Source of the DNA: an uncultured Acidiphilium sp.
GTDB lineage: Bacteria > Bacillota > Clostridia > Christensenellales > Borkfalkiaceae
Direction of reading: 5' to 3'
Length of the DNA stretch: 25,541 bases
Assembly: GCA_902495325.1 (NCBI GenBank)
Contig: CABUWK010000034.1
Coordinates: 1 to 25,541, forward strand
Shown here: positions 7,328-14,312 of the stretch, one piece after another
Layout of the letters: each line of letters starts with the position of its first letter
Numbering within the stretch: position 1 is the first letter of the stretch
Made by a program: the position numbers and the translations under genes
Notes under the pieces: generated by a model
Told to the model about the DNA's origin: nothing
The model's database searches: none
What the model saw: the letters and a program-made list of their open reading frames with translations, nothing else

Positions 7328-7384
7328 ATGTGAATCATATTTCATATTCGTATTTATGATAGCACGATGAAAAGAGAATGTCAA
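7328..7384 (-). promoter_or_regulatory. feo operon promoter and possible operator
   Basis: On the reverse strand a perfect TTGACA (7384-7379), 17-base spacer and TATCAT (7361-7356) form a near-consensus promoter. Just downstream of the expected start site lies a partly symmetric AT-rich element (GAATATGAAATATGATTC, about 7332-7349; core TGAAATATGATTCA). Its position would suit an iron-responsive repressor, but it matches neither the Fur nor the DtxR consensus well. Confidence 0.7.
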
Positions 7385-7428
7385 GCGGATATATGAATAT
7401 TTTTTCATGTTTTAAATTTTATTTTCCG

Positions 7429-7445
7429 TATTCTGGAACAGAATA
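7429..7445. promoter_or_regulatory. 17-bp interrupted palindrome in the divergent region
   Basis: TATTCTG (7429-7435) and CAGAATA (7439-7445) are perfect inverted 7-mers separated by GAA. The site lies between the leftward feo promoter and the rightward promoter of the toxin-like pair. It looks like an operator for a dimeric helix-turn-helix protein; which promoter it serves is unclear. Confidence 0.4.
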
Positions 7446-7487
7446 GAAATATGTTGCGAATCAATTGTTTCTCGGTGTCAGTAAATA

Positions 7488-7515
7488 TTGACAAAGAGAA
7501 ATTATATGGTATAAT
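7488..7515 (+). promoter_or_regulatory. Promoter of the toxin-like gene pair
   Basis: A perfect TTGACA (7488-7493), a 16-base spacer and a perfect TATAAT (7510-7515) give a very strong predicted promoter, with transcription starting near 7522 and a leader of about 50 nt. Consensus strength this high for a possible toxin gene is notable unless a repressor acts on it. Confidence 0.8.
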
Positions 7516-7572
7516 CTGTCTGTAAGTAAAGAGAAAATAATTTGCTTGTTTTCTCTAAAGGAGTGTGCTATA

Positions 7573-8124
7573 ATGAAAACACTGAGTGGAATTTTGGAAA
7601 AACAACTTAACACTTTGTTATCTCTGAAAGAGGATGATTGGATTAAATGGATAGCCAGGGAAAATACTTACAAGGATGATTGCGATAAAATTAATGGTTG
7701 CTATTTTATTGTAAGGCAAATGCCTGCTTTTCCCTATCATCCCAATTGCCAATGCAGGCTTGAACAAATTCAAAAACCAAAACCATATACTACGGCAGTT
7801 GCAAATTGTGATGTTCGAAAATTTACGGAATATATTTTCGATGAAAAAAATAACGAAGGTAAGCGAGTTGTTTTTAACCGTTTGGGATATCAAAAAAGCG
7901 ATAGTTACTATTTGCAAAATTTATATATATCACAGGCAATAGAAAAGTATTGTAACGGAGAATATACTTATAAAGGGGTTGGGTATTATCCCCGAATAGA
8001 AATTGTAATCGAGCTAAAAAAAGAAAAATATCCTGCGCAAAAAATAAAAACAGGTTGGGTAGTACTTCCTGGTGGAGAAATAAAAAATGCGACTCCGTTT
8101 TCGGGGTATACAAGGGAGAATTAA
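7573..8124 (+). CDS. DUF6883-like protein with pre-toxin-type HPNCQC motif
   Basis: A 183-residue soluble protein. Residues about 1-65 resemble the end of phage minor-head or pre-toxin modules: CDKINGCYF, then PYHPNCQCR. Residues about 80-175 (from CDVRKFTEYIF through GKRVVFNRLGY to KIKTGWVVLPGGEIKNATPF) have the layout I associate with the DUF6883 domain, often found at the C-terminus of polymorphic toxins and phage-like proteins. No catalytic residues are assigned. The ATG at 7573 is preceded by AAAGGAG; a TTG at 7546 overlaps that site. Base composition is clearly more AT-rich than all neighbours, suggesting transfer. It abuts the next gene with no gap. No signal peptide or secretion domain is seen, so it may be a displaced toxin tip or an unrelated cytoplasmic protein. 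Confidence 0.6.
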   Translation: MKTLSGILEKQLNTLLSLKEDDWIKWIARENTYKDDCDKINGCYFIVRQMPAFPYHPNCQCRLEQIQKPKPYTTAVANCDVRKFTEYIFDEKNNEGKRVVFNRLGYQKSDSYYLQNLYISQAIEKYCNGEYTYKGVGYYPRIEIVIELKKEKYPAQKIKTGWVVLPGGEIKNATPFSGYTREN

Positions 8125-8709
8125 ATGATAAACAAGGATATGGATAATTTTTTTCCGGAAACAGGTAACGAAATCGTTTTTCTGAACGATCGTTACGCAA
8201 ATAAAAGGTTATATGCAGGATATATAGGCACGGTTCTGGCGAATTGCAGCGAAGAGGGTTTTGTCGTTGTACAGGTACGGGATCCCGTTACGGACAGGTG
8301 CATCGCGTTGGCGGAGAAAGTAGGGAAAGGAGATTTCCGTTTTTGCTCCGATTCCGCACAGGACAGAAAAACAAAGAGGGATTTTTACGAGCGTTTTCTC
8401 GAGGCGCATAAGGATCCGTCGTTCATGAATCGGTTCGAAGACAATTCTTTTGCGGACGAATCGGACGATATTATTCTTTTAAACGACAATTACAGAGACA
8501 TAGGCTTAAGGAAAGGGGATATCGGGATCATTATGGAAAACCGTATCGAAGGGGACGGTGGCTATGTGATCGCAGACTTTCCGGATCCCGTGACGGGGAA
8601 GCCGATCTGTCCGGTTGCCGAAATCAAAAAAGAGGACTTCCGCGTTTACAACGATTCCATAGAAGACAGAAAGATCGGGGCGGATTTCCGTAACCGGTTC
8701 CGGAAATGA
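8125..8709 (+). CDS. Duplicated-domain protein, possible immunity partner
   Basis: A 194-residue protein made of two copies of one unit of about 75-80 residues. Copy 1 (about 11-90) and copy 2 (about 113-193) share the order EIVFLNDRY / DIILLNDNY, YIGTVLAN / DIGIIMEN, RDPVTDRC / PDPVTGKP, KGDFRFCSDSAQDRK / KEDFRVYNDSIEDRK and FYERF / FRNRF. The unit looks like a small beta barrel of the kind found in DUF4926-like and immunity-type proteins, but I cannot name the family with certainty. The start ATG directly follows the upstream stop, with AGGGAG as ribosome site inside that gene, so the pair is translationally coupled. Its GC is closer to the genome average than that of its partner. No membrane segment or signal peptide is seen. 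Confidence 0.75.
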   Translation: MINKDMDNFFPETGNEIVFLNDRYANKRLYAGYIGTVLANCSEEGFVVVQVRDPVTDRCIALAEKVGKGDFRFCSDSAQDRKTKRDFYERFLEAHKDPSFMNRFEDNSFADESDDIILLNDNYRDIGLRKGDIGIIMENRIEGDGGYVIADFPDPVTGKPICPVAEIKKEDFRVYNDSIEDRKIGADFRNRFRK

Positions 8710-8884
8710 CCTGCCGGAGCATCCGGTCGGTTCCGCATGACGTGGAAAAAATTTTTTTCGACGCCCGAAAATAAAAAAACGGCTTTCCCGCGCGATATAT
8801 AATAGGGATAGACAGCCTTTGAAAAAGCGATCGGATCCTTGCGATTTTCCCCTTCGGAATGCGGAAAAGGCAATCTTTTTTTGC

Positions 8885-8913
8885 TTGCTTTTTGTGAAAA
8901 AATAGTCTACAAT
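8885..8913 (+). promoter_or_regulatory. Promoter of the TetR gene (leaderless arrangement)
   Basis: TTGCTT (8885-8890), a 17-base spacer and TACAAT (8908-8913). The expected start point, six to seven bases after the -10 hexamer, coincides with the A of the ATG at 8920. No Shine-Dalgarno sequence lies between, so the mRNA may be leaderless. Confidence 0.55.
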
Positions 8914-8919
8914 AGATTT

Positions 8920-9528
8920 ATGGACAAAAAAGTAAGACAGCCGCAGCAAGAGCGGTCGAACGAAAAAAAGAATAAGATCATCGCCGCGAGTTACGAGGTT
9001 TTTTCCGAAATCGGCTATCATGCCGCAAGCACGCCGGAAATCGCGAAGCGCGCGGGGGTTTCCACGGGGATCGTTTACAGCTATTTTAAGGATAAAAGGG
9101 ATATTTTGCTCTATGTGCTCGATATTTACATCGGGAAGATCGCAAAACCCTTTATGGAAAAATTCGAACAACTGACCGCCTCCGTCGACGCAAAGGTCGT
9201 CGTTCCCGAGATCGTGGATCTCACCATTTCCGTCCATAATGAGAACGCCCACTTGCACAATACTCTTCACGCCCTGGCTTCGGGCGACGACGAGGTGAAA
9301 GAGCGTTTCATGACCCTTGAAAAACATATCACGACGAAAATTCCTTCCCGCCTGCGCGAGCTCGGGCTGGATATTCCGTTTATGGAAGAAAAGGTGCATA
9401 TCGCGATGAATTCGGTGCAGTCCTTCGCACATGAATTCGTTTATGACCGCCACGATTATCTGAATTACGGCGAAATGAGAAAAGCGGTGGAAAAAAGCGT
9501 TATCGCCCTGTTTGCGGAAGAAGAGTGA
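8920..9528 (+). CDS. TetR/AcrR family transcriptional regulator
   Basis: A 202-residue regulator. The N-terminal helix-turn-helix runs from about residue 17 to 63 (KNKIIAASYEVFSEIGYHAAS, TPEIAKRAGVSTGIVYSYF, KDKRDILLYVL), a textbook TetR pattern; the rest is an all-helical ligand and dimer domain of unspecified type. The ATG at 8920 fits the family start; the frame extends upstream to 8839 but without ribosome site and through the promoter. No Shine-Dalgarno sequence precedes the ATG. It has no obvious target gene beside it: the upstream pair and the downstream lipoprotein are in separate units, so it may act on itself or at a distance. The effector is unknown. Confidence 0.9.
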   Translation: MDKKVRQPQQERSNEKKNKIIAASYEVFSEIGYHAASTPEIAKRAGVSTGIVYSYFKDKRDILLYVLDIYIGKIAKPFMEKFEQLTASVDAKVVVPEIVDLTISVHNENAHLHNTLHALASGDDEVKERFMTLEKHITTKIPSRLRELGLDIPFMEEKVHIAMNSVQSFAHEFVYDRHDYLNYGEMRKAVEKSVIALFAEEE

Positions 9529-9602
9529 TTCCTCGTATCCGGCTGTATAAGCCGATTATCGGGGTGTTTTATATTTATGCGCCGTACAAGGGAGGCGGCG
9601 GA

Positions 9603-9659
9603 ATGTCAAGGCGTGTTTTAACGCCGGAGCACGGCAACTGCCGAGACGTACAAAAATAA
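9603..9659 (+). CDS. Possible 18-residue peptide ORF
   Basis: GGGAGG at a seven-base spacing precedes an ATG that opens an 18-codon frame (MSRRVLTPEHGNCRDVQK). It is closed by TAA immediately before a strong terminator. The DNA also folds into two small hairpins (GGCGT/ACGCC and CGGCA/TGCCG), so it could instead be a small RNA between the TetR gene and the terminator. I recognise no peptide family. Ribosome site and spacing are the only coding evidence. Confidence 0.25.
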   Translation: MSRRVLTPEHGNCRDVQK

Positions 9660-9660
9660 A

Positions 9661-9690
9661 ACCCCGTAAGGTAAGTTTGCCTTACGGGGT
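9661..9690. terminator. Bidirectional rho-independent terminator
   Basis: CCCCGTAAGG (9662-9671) pairs with CCTTACGGGG (9680-9689) around an eight-base loop. A rightward transcript meets TTCGCTTTTTT after the stem and a leftward one meets TTTTATTTTT. It ends the TetR-side transcript and the leftward kinase/solute-binding-protein operon. Confidence 0.9.
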
Positions 9691-9728
9691 TCGCTTTTTT
9701 AGTATTATCTTATTTTAAAAGTATTATT

Positions 9729-11006
9729 TTATTCCGCGTGAAGATCGCTGTAGCATTTTTCGAGATAAAACGCGAGCATGCTCTCTGCGGTCATCGTTTC
9801 GCCGCTTACCAGTTTGTCTGTTGCGAGATGGAGATTGTTTGCAATACAGCCCGGAACGGACATATCGTTGACGAGAGAAAGTTCGATTTTTGCGTCGTTC
9901 AGGTTTTTGTATTTATCGTCCGATGAAATCTTTGTCGCAGAAGGGATTCCTTTTACCCCGGCAAGAGTATTCAGTTCGCTGTCGCGGGCAAGAAAACGGA
10001 GGAATTCCACCGCATAGTCCTTAACGTCGCTGTTTTTGTTTGCGGCGAATCCGTACCAGGGCTCGACGTACGCATAGGCTCCGTTATCGCCCATAGGGGA
10101 GTAGATAAATTCATATTCAAAGGAGTTTGCGATAAACGCTTCCGATTTCACTTCGCGTTTTTTCATGCCGCTTACCTTTTCGGTATCGCAGAACCAGAAG
10201 GGAACGTTTCCTTCGAAGAATTTCAGAATGGCGCCGTCGTAATTGTTGGCGGGGTATTCCGCGTTGACGGACGACGAATAATATCCGTTATCGCGGAGAT
10301 CGATCAGCCGCTGATACACCGTCTGCAGTTTTGCCGCGCCTTCCGCGTCGTTCTGCGTGATCGCATTCAGCAGGGCGGGGTCGTTTTTCGCAAGGCACAT
10401 GTTCATATCGTAAATCATGACGCTCAGCGCAGAGTCGGGCCCCTGGATCGGAGTGAACCCTTTCTGTTTCAACGTTTCGCATGCGGACAAAAATTCCTGC
10501 CACGTCTGCGGAACGGAAAGCCCTTCTTTTGCGAGGAGGGTTTTGTTGACGACAAGCCCGTTCAGTTTCAATCCCATCGGAAGGGAATAAAGTCTGCCTT
10601 CTTTCAGATTGCCGGCAAGAACGCTTTCCTGAAAAGCGCTCGTATCGACGTTTTCTGCGGTCAGATCGACGCAGTATTCCTCGCTGTAACCCCTTTCATT
10701 GGACGTCATCATGATGTCGATCGCGGGGTTTTCTTTCAGGAAATCGCCCGAGGTGCTTCCGTATTGGTTGTAAGTGATCCTGACGTTCGGATAGAAATCG
10801 TTGAAGTGATTGATCACCTGATCGAGCGCTTCGAAATTTCCGAAGAAGGACGCCACTTCGATATCGAGCGAAGCTTCCGTGTCAAGAGTCGGGGTGAATG
10901 GCTTTACGGTCGTGTTGTCGCCGGACTCCTTTTCTACGGTGCATCCCGTCAGTGCGAACGAGGATACGAGGAGACCCGCAAGAATAGCTGCAAACGGTTT
11001 TTTCAT
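9729..11006 (-). CDS. Extracellular solute-binding lipoprotein (family 1)
   Basis: A 425-residue lipoprotein: basic start, hydrophobic helix and lipobox LTGC with the lipidated Cys at residue 22. A family-1 (MalE-like) binding-protein fold follows: LDIEVASFFGNFEALDQVINHFNDFYPNVRITYNQYG near the N-terminus, GLVVNKTLLAKEGLSVPQTWQEFL in the hinge region, and a late AYVEPWYGFAANKN segment. Such proteins usually bind sugars or oligosaccharides outside the cell and deliver them to an ABC importer. Here no permease or ATPase for sugars is nearby; instead the gene follows a membrane hybrid histidine kinase 144 bases upstream. It may serve as the extracellular co-sensor of that kinase or share a distant importer. 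GAGGAAAAAC precedes the ATG. Confidence 0.92.
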   Translation of the reverse strand: MKKPFAAILAGLLVSSFALTGCTVEKESGDNTTVKPFTPTLDTEASLDIEVASFFGNFEALDQVINHFNDFYPNVRITYNQYGSTSGDFLKENPAIDIMMTSNERGYSEEYCVDLTAENVDTSAFQESVLAGNLKEGRLYSLPMGLKLNGLVVNKTLLAKEGLSVPQTWQEFLSACETLKQKGFTPIQGPDSALSVMIYDMNMCLAKNDPALLNAITQNDAEGAAKLQTVYQRLIDLRDNGYYSSSVNAEYPANNYDGAILKFFEGNVPFWFCDTEKVSGMKKREVKSEAFIANSFEYEFIYSPMGDNGAYAYVEPWYGFAANKNSDVKDYAVEFLRFLARDSELNTLAGVKGIPSATKISSDDKYKNLNDAKIELSLVNDMSVPGCIANNLHLATDKLVSGETMTAESMLAFYLEKCYSDLHAE

Positions 11007-11054
11007 GTTTTTCCTCTGTCGGTCGCGGGGTTTTTCCGGAACCCGGCAACCGTG

Positions 11055-11148
11055 CTTTGCCGCCCTTGGAAAAGTGCGGCAAGCTTTTTGTTTATTTACG
11101 ACGCTGCAGACTTAATATTTGCCGTTGAAAATTGTCTGTGACGGCAAA
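11055..11148. other. Two hairpins between kinase and lipoprotein genes
   Basis: TTTGCCGT (11118-11125) pairs with ACGGCAAA (11141-11148), and TTGCCGC (11057-11063) with GCGGCAA (11076-11082). In the leftward transcript neither is followed by a U tract, so they look more like mRNA processing or stabilising structures that could set different levels of kinase and lipoprotein than like a full terminator. No separate promoter for the lipoprotein gene is obvious. Confidence 0.4.
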
Positions 11149-11150
11149 AG

Positions 11151-13352
11151 TCAAGTCCGGGCGTTGTTTTTTCGGGAAAGGATCAGTCGGATGGTAGTGA
11201 GGACCTTATCGATTTCGATCGGTTTGGAAACGTGCGCGTCCATGCCCGCGTCGATACACCGCTGAATGTCTTCCGCAAAGGCGTCCGCCGTCATCGCGAT
11301 CACGGGGATGTGTTTCAGATCTTCGCGGCTGCTTTCCCGGATCTCTTTCGTTGCGTCAAGTCCGTTCAGAAGGGGCATCTGTATGTCCATCAGTACGAGG
11401 TCGTAAGTGTCCGGGGCAGACGAGGTGAGTTCGTTCACGCAGATCCGTCCGTTTTCCGCACGCTTGCACTGTACGCCGTATTCCCCGAGCATCATGGAGA
11501 TGATCTCCCAGTTGATGTCGTTATCCTCGGCAATGAGAATGTGTAATCCTTTGAGGTAATCGTCGTTGACGGGGGTCGCCGGCACGGCTTTTTGCTCTGC
11601 AACGCCGGTTTTAGAAACCGCCAGCGGGATTTTTACCGTGAAAGTCGTCCCTTTGCCGATCGCGCTTTCGCAATCGATCGTGCCGTTCATCAGGGTGACC
11701 ATCCGTTTTACGATGGCAAGCCCCAGTCCGGAACCCTGGATCTTATCGATCCTGCTGTCCGTGGAACGGGTGAAGGAATCGTACATCGTTTTCTGAAATT
11801 CCGCGGACATGCCGTTTCCCGTATCCGCGATCACGCATACGAGGGTCGTTTTTCCGTCGGAAAGAGATTCTTCGGAAACCGCCAGACGGACTTTTCCGCC
11901 GGACGGCGTGTATTTGATCGCGTTGTTTAACAGGTTGAGATAGATCTGCGTGAGGCGCAGTTTGTCGCCGACCAGATCTCTGTCCGGCAAATACCCGAGC
12001 GAAACCTCGAAATCGAGCCCGTGCCCGACTGCCTGCGAGCGGGTGATGCTCTCCAGCCCCGCGACGAAATCGTTTACGGCAAAAGGTTCGGGTTTGATTG
12101 CGATCCTCCCGCTTTCCACGCGGGAAATATCGAGAATATCGTTGATCAGGGTGAGCAGGTGGTTGCCGGATACCGTGATTTTTCTTAAGCATTCGCGCAC
12201 GTAAGCGGAATCGTTGATATGCGTTTGCGCAAGTTCCGTCATGCCGAGCACCGCGTTGAGCGACGTGCGGATATCGTGCGACATGGTGGATAAGAAGCGG
12301 GTTTTGGAATCGTTTGCCTGCCGGGCGATCTCAGCCGCTTTTTTCAGACGGCGGTTGATCTTCAGAATGTAAAGCCCGTTTATGAGGGAAAGGAAGATCA
12401 GAATGCCCGTTACGATCGCCACGACGAAGAGATAATTTTCTTCATAGTCGAGTGGGCTTACGGGAATATATCCCAGTACGATCATATCTGGGAAGTCGCT
12501 GAGTTTCGAGTAATACCAGTAGCAATCTCTGCTGCGGGAATCTTTCAGCGTCATCAGCCCGTTTTCGTTCTCTTTCATCTGCGAAAGCGTTTCGTCCGCG
12601 TCGTCCGGACGTTCGGGGAAATTATAGTAGCGGATAAATTCGATAAAGTTTTCCGAACGCATGGAGTAAGAGGGGATCACGTAGTCGTAATCCGTGGTGA
12701 TAAGCCCGATCTCGGCGGAAGGGTAACTCGTCGGAAAGATCCATAGATTTTTGATCTGATCGACGGGAACGATCCGGAGAAGGAGATAATCTTTATCCGT
12801 ACCGTCCGTCAGCTTCAGCGTAACGCGGTTCCCGACGGCGATCACCCTTCGCTGCGATTCTTTTACGATGTAGTTTCCGAGGATGCGTCTGTCTCCGTCG
12901 TAGATCTCCCGCATAAAATCGATCAACTTATTGTAATAGCCGTTCGCGGAAACGGAAAATTCGTAATAGGTATTGATCGCATTGCTGCCGTTGGTTGTCT
13001 TCGTGCTTTTGGCGGCAAGGGTGTCCGGATCTACGAAATGAGCTTCCTGCGATCCGTCGGCATCGGAAGCCTGTATGTAGGCGATCGCCTCGTCGAGCGT
13101 CATATGGGTTGCCGAAATGTATGCGCTCCAGTCGGCAACGCTCTGAACTTCGGTATTCAGGATGTTCTGCGAGATCTGCTTCATTGTTTCCATGGTATCG
13201 CAGAAACTGTCTCTCGTCAATTTCTCCTGTGTGTTCTGCGTGCTGCAGGTGTAAAAAACGGTAAACAGAACAAGCGTCAGGATCAACGAGACGTTACAGA
13301 AACCGAGCATTAGCTTTCCGATCAGTTTTCTTATGTTTTTCTTTTCGCTCAT
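11151..13352 (-). CDS. Membrane hybrid histidine kinase with receiver domain
   Basis: A 733-residue sensor. Helix 1 spans about 15-36, an external sensing domain about 37-306, helix 2 about 307-329. The HisKA domain has the H-box SHDIRTSLN with phospho-acceptor His359. The ATPase domain has N-box NLLNNAIKY (about 473-481), G1 DTGNGMS (about 510-516) and G2 GSGLGLAI (about 540-547). The C-terminal receiver (about 602-728) has the acidic pair ED in IAEDND, phospho-acceptor Asp656 in LMDIQMP, and the Thr and Lys of AMTAD and SKP. No Hpt or DNA-binding domain follows, so signalling needs a separate phosphotransfer protein not in this window. The usual Pro after HxIRT is Ser here. A ribosome site AAAGGGG precedes the ATG. 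It is the first gene of an operon with the solute-binding lipoprotein. Confidence 0.95.
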   Translation of the reverse strand: MSEKKNIRKLIGKLMLGFCNVSLILTLVLFTVFYTCSTQNTQEKLTRDSFCDTMETMKQISQNILNTEVQSVADWSAYISATHMTLDEAIAYIQASDADGSQEAHFVDPDTLAAKSTKTTNGSNAINTYYEFSVSANGYYNKLIDFMREIYDGDRRILGNYIVKESQRRVIAVGNRVTLKLTDGTDKDYLLLRIVPVDQIKNLWIFPTSYPSAEIGLITTDYDYVIPSYSMRSENFIEFIRYYNFPERPDDADETLSQMKENENGLMTLKDSRSRDCYWYYSKLSDFPDMIVLGYIPVSPLDYEENYLFVVAIVTGILIFLSLINGLYILKINRRLKKAAEIARQANDSKTRFLSTMSHDIRTSLNAVLGMTELAQTHINDSAYVRECLRKITVSGNHLLTLINDILDISRVESGRIAIKPEPFAVNDFVAGLESITRSQAVGHGLDFEVSLGYLPDRDLVGDKLRLTQIYLNLLNNAIKYTPSGGKVRLAVSEESLSDGKTTLVCVIADTGNGMSAEFQKTMYDSFTRSTDSRIDKIQGSGLGLAIVKRMVTLMNGTIDCESAIGKGTTFTVKIPLAVSKTGVAEQKAVPATPVNDDYLKGLHILIAEDNDINWEIISMMLGEYGVQCKRAENGRICVNELTSSAPDTYDLVLMDIQMPLLNGLDATKEIRESSREDLKHIPVIAMTADAFAEDIQRCIDAGMDAHVSKPIEIDKVLTTIRLILSRKNNART

Positions 13353-13477
13353 TTCGGTCTACCCCTTTCGTAAAACCCGTATCCGTCCGTTTATGCCGGC
13401 TGTTTCCCCGTTGCGGTCTGCCCGGACGGAAAGCGAGTTGCAAATACAAATAATAAACAAGAATACAAACAATAACT

Positions 13478-13506
13478 ATTATACCTCTTCAGAAAGGATA
13501 AGTCAA
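13478..13506 (-). promoter_or_regulatory. Promoter of the kinase/lipoprotein operon
   Basis: On the reverse strand TTGACT (13506-13501), a 17-base spacer and a perfect TATAAT (13483-13478). Transcription would start near 13471, giving an A/T-rich leader of about 118 nt. Confidence 0.75.
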
Positions 13507-13628
13507 ACACATCGGTCGTTTCCGGCAAGAAAAGTGAAATTTTATACGAAATTTCTTCGCTCGTCCGGGGAATTTTGAAAAAAAGAAAAACGATGGAAAA
13601 TGACGGTAAGCGAGGGGTAGAACAAGAG

Positions 13629-13671
13629 AAAACGCCGCCGCATCCCCGGGGAAGGGAAACGGCGGCGTTTT
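13629..13671. terminator. Strong GC-rich bidirectional terminator
   Basis: AAAACGCCGCCG (13629-13640) pairs perfectly with CGGCGGCGTTTT (13660-13671), followed rightward by TT. The leftward transcript of the TerB-like gene, after crossing the repeat region, would end here; leftward the stem is followed by TTTTCTCTTGTT. Confidence 0.85.
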
Positions 13672-13683
13672 TTGTAAAAGGAA

Positions 13684-13774
13684 CCGATGATTTTTCCCGA
13701 TTTCGAAATCGATAGTACTTGATCGTACATCAATAGAGAAATCGGGGAAAAGGGCGGAAAAGAAGCCTTTAAGG
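13684..13774. repeat. Composite intergenic repeat, copy 2
   Basis: Bases 13684-13737 are the exact reverse complement of 1-54. The unit is itself a hairpin: TTTTCCCGATTTC (13692-13704) faces GAAATCGGGGAAAA (13738-13751) across a 33-base central segment. To the right, 13755-13774 (CGGAAAAGAAGCCTTTAAGG) matches 52-72 in direct orientation with two or three differences. Arms and right flank are thus in the same direction in both copies while the central segment is reversed, as expected after a flip between the inverted arms. No recombinase gene is near. Confidence 0.8.
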
Positions 13775-13777
13775 TAA

Positions 13778-13803
13778 TTAGCGATAGCGAATGCTAAGCC
13801 TAA
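13778..13803 (+). repeat. 26-bp direct repeat, copy 2
   Basis: Matches 195-220 at 24 of 26 positions in the same orientation. Here it follows the CTTTAAGG block by only three bases, whereas in copy 1 about 120 bases with a long nested hairpin lie between them. It ends 27 bases before the stop of the leftward TerB-like gene, so it would lie in the 3' untranslated part of that transcript. Confidence 0.75.
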
Positions 13804-13829
13804 TCGCTTTACAGGCAGACTTATGCAAG

Positions 13830-14285
13830 TCAGGCGCGGCACAGGCGGCGGATATATTTTCTCTCCCGGAGAGAGATTTTTCCGTCGATCGTAACCACGC
13901 AAAGGCATAAAACGATGATGTCTTCGCGGATCTCGTCGTCAACGTAGCCGAGAACGGTCATCAGGTCTTTCGTGTAGTCGCGGATCATCTTTTTTCCTTC
14001 GGCGTCCTTTTTGAAGGATTCCTTGACGGACGTGAAGTCGAAATCGTCGCCGAAGGCTTTCACGAGGGCGGGATACATCAGAATGTATTCCTGCTCGTTT
14101 ACCTTTCCGTCCGCCACGACGGAGCCGATGATAAAGCTGACGAGCGTTTCCACCGGGTCGATGCCGGGGATGTCGAGAAGGTGCAGTTTCGCGAGGACCT
14201 TCGCCGATTTCGCGGCAAGTACGGCGCCCCGTTCGAGCGTGGTCATTTTTTCGTATTCGTTGCAAAGTTTCAGAAATTCAAACAT
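13830..14285 (-). CDS. TerB-like protein
   Basis: A 151-residue, mostly helical soluble protein resembling the TerB/DjlA-N family. It has the repeated acidic motif of that fold: VVADGKVNEQEYILMYPAL (about 56-74) and VVTIDGKISLRERKYIRRL (about 130-148), each an (A/I)DG-hydrophobic-xxxE turn at the head of a helix hairpin. TerB-like domains bind divalent metal and occur in stress, phage-resistance and membrane-associated complexes; a specific role cannot be assigned. GGAG about nine bases upstream supports the ATG at 14285. It follows the exporter permease gene by 84 bases in the same direction, with a hairpin between, so it may be the last, attenuated gene of the exporter operon or a separate unit. 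Confidence 0.7.
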   Translation of the reverse strand: MFEFLKLCNEYEKMTTLERGAVLAAKSAKVLAKLHLLDIPGIDPVETLVSFIIGSVVADGKVNEQEYILMYPALVKAFGDDFDFTSVKESFKKDAEGKKMIRDYTKDLMTVLGYVDDEIREDIIVLCLCVVTIDGKISLRERKYIRRLCRA

Positions 14286-14312
14286 AAATCATTCTCCGTA
14301 AAAAGTAATTTT

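Larger units (their letters stand above)
13353..13829. other. 477-base intergenic region without a gene
   Basis: The region holds, from left to right: the kinase leader (about 118 nt), the leftward kinase promoter (13478-13506), a purine-rich unstructured stretch, a strong GC-rich terminator (13629-13671) and the second copy of the composite repeat family (13684-13803). The open frames crossing it on either strand have no ribosome site, cross the terminator and repeat, and resemble no protein known to me, so I call none coding. Confidence 0.7.

Noticed and set aside
8506..9453. Leftward open frame of 315 codons opposite the TetR gene
   Set aside because: The TetR helix-turn-helix on the other strand is unmistakable, and the frame crosses promoter and intergenic sequence.
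13489..13908. Leftward frame of 139 codons across the 13.5-13.8 kb intergenic region
   Set aside because: It crosses the terminator and the repeat, overlaps the TerB-like gene, lacks a ribosome site and shows no protein-like pattern.
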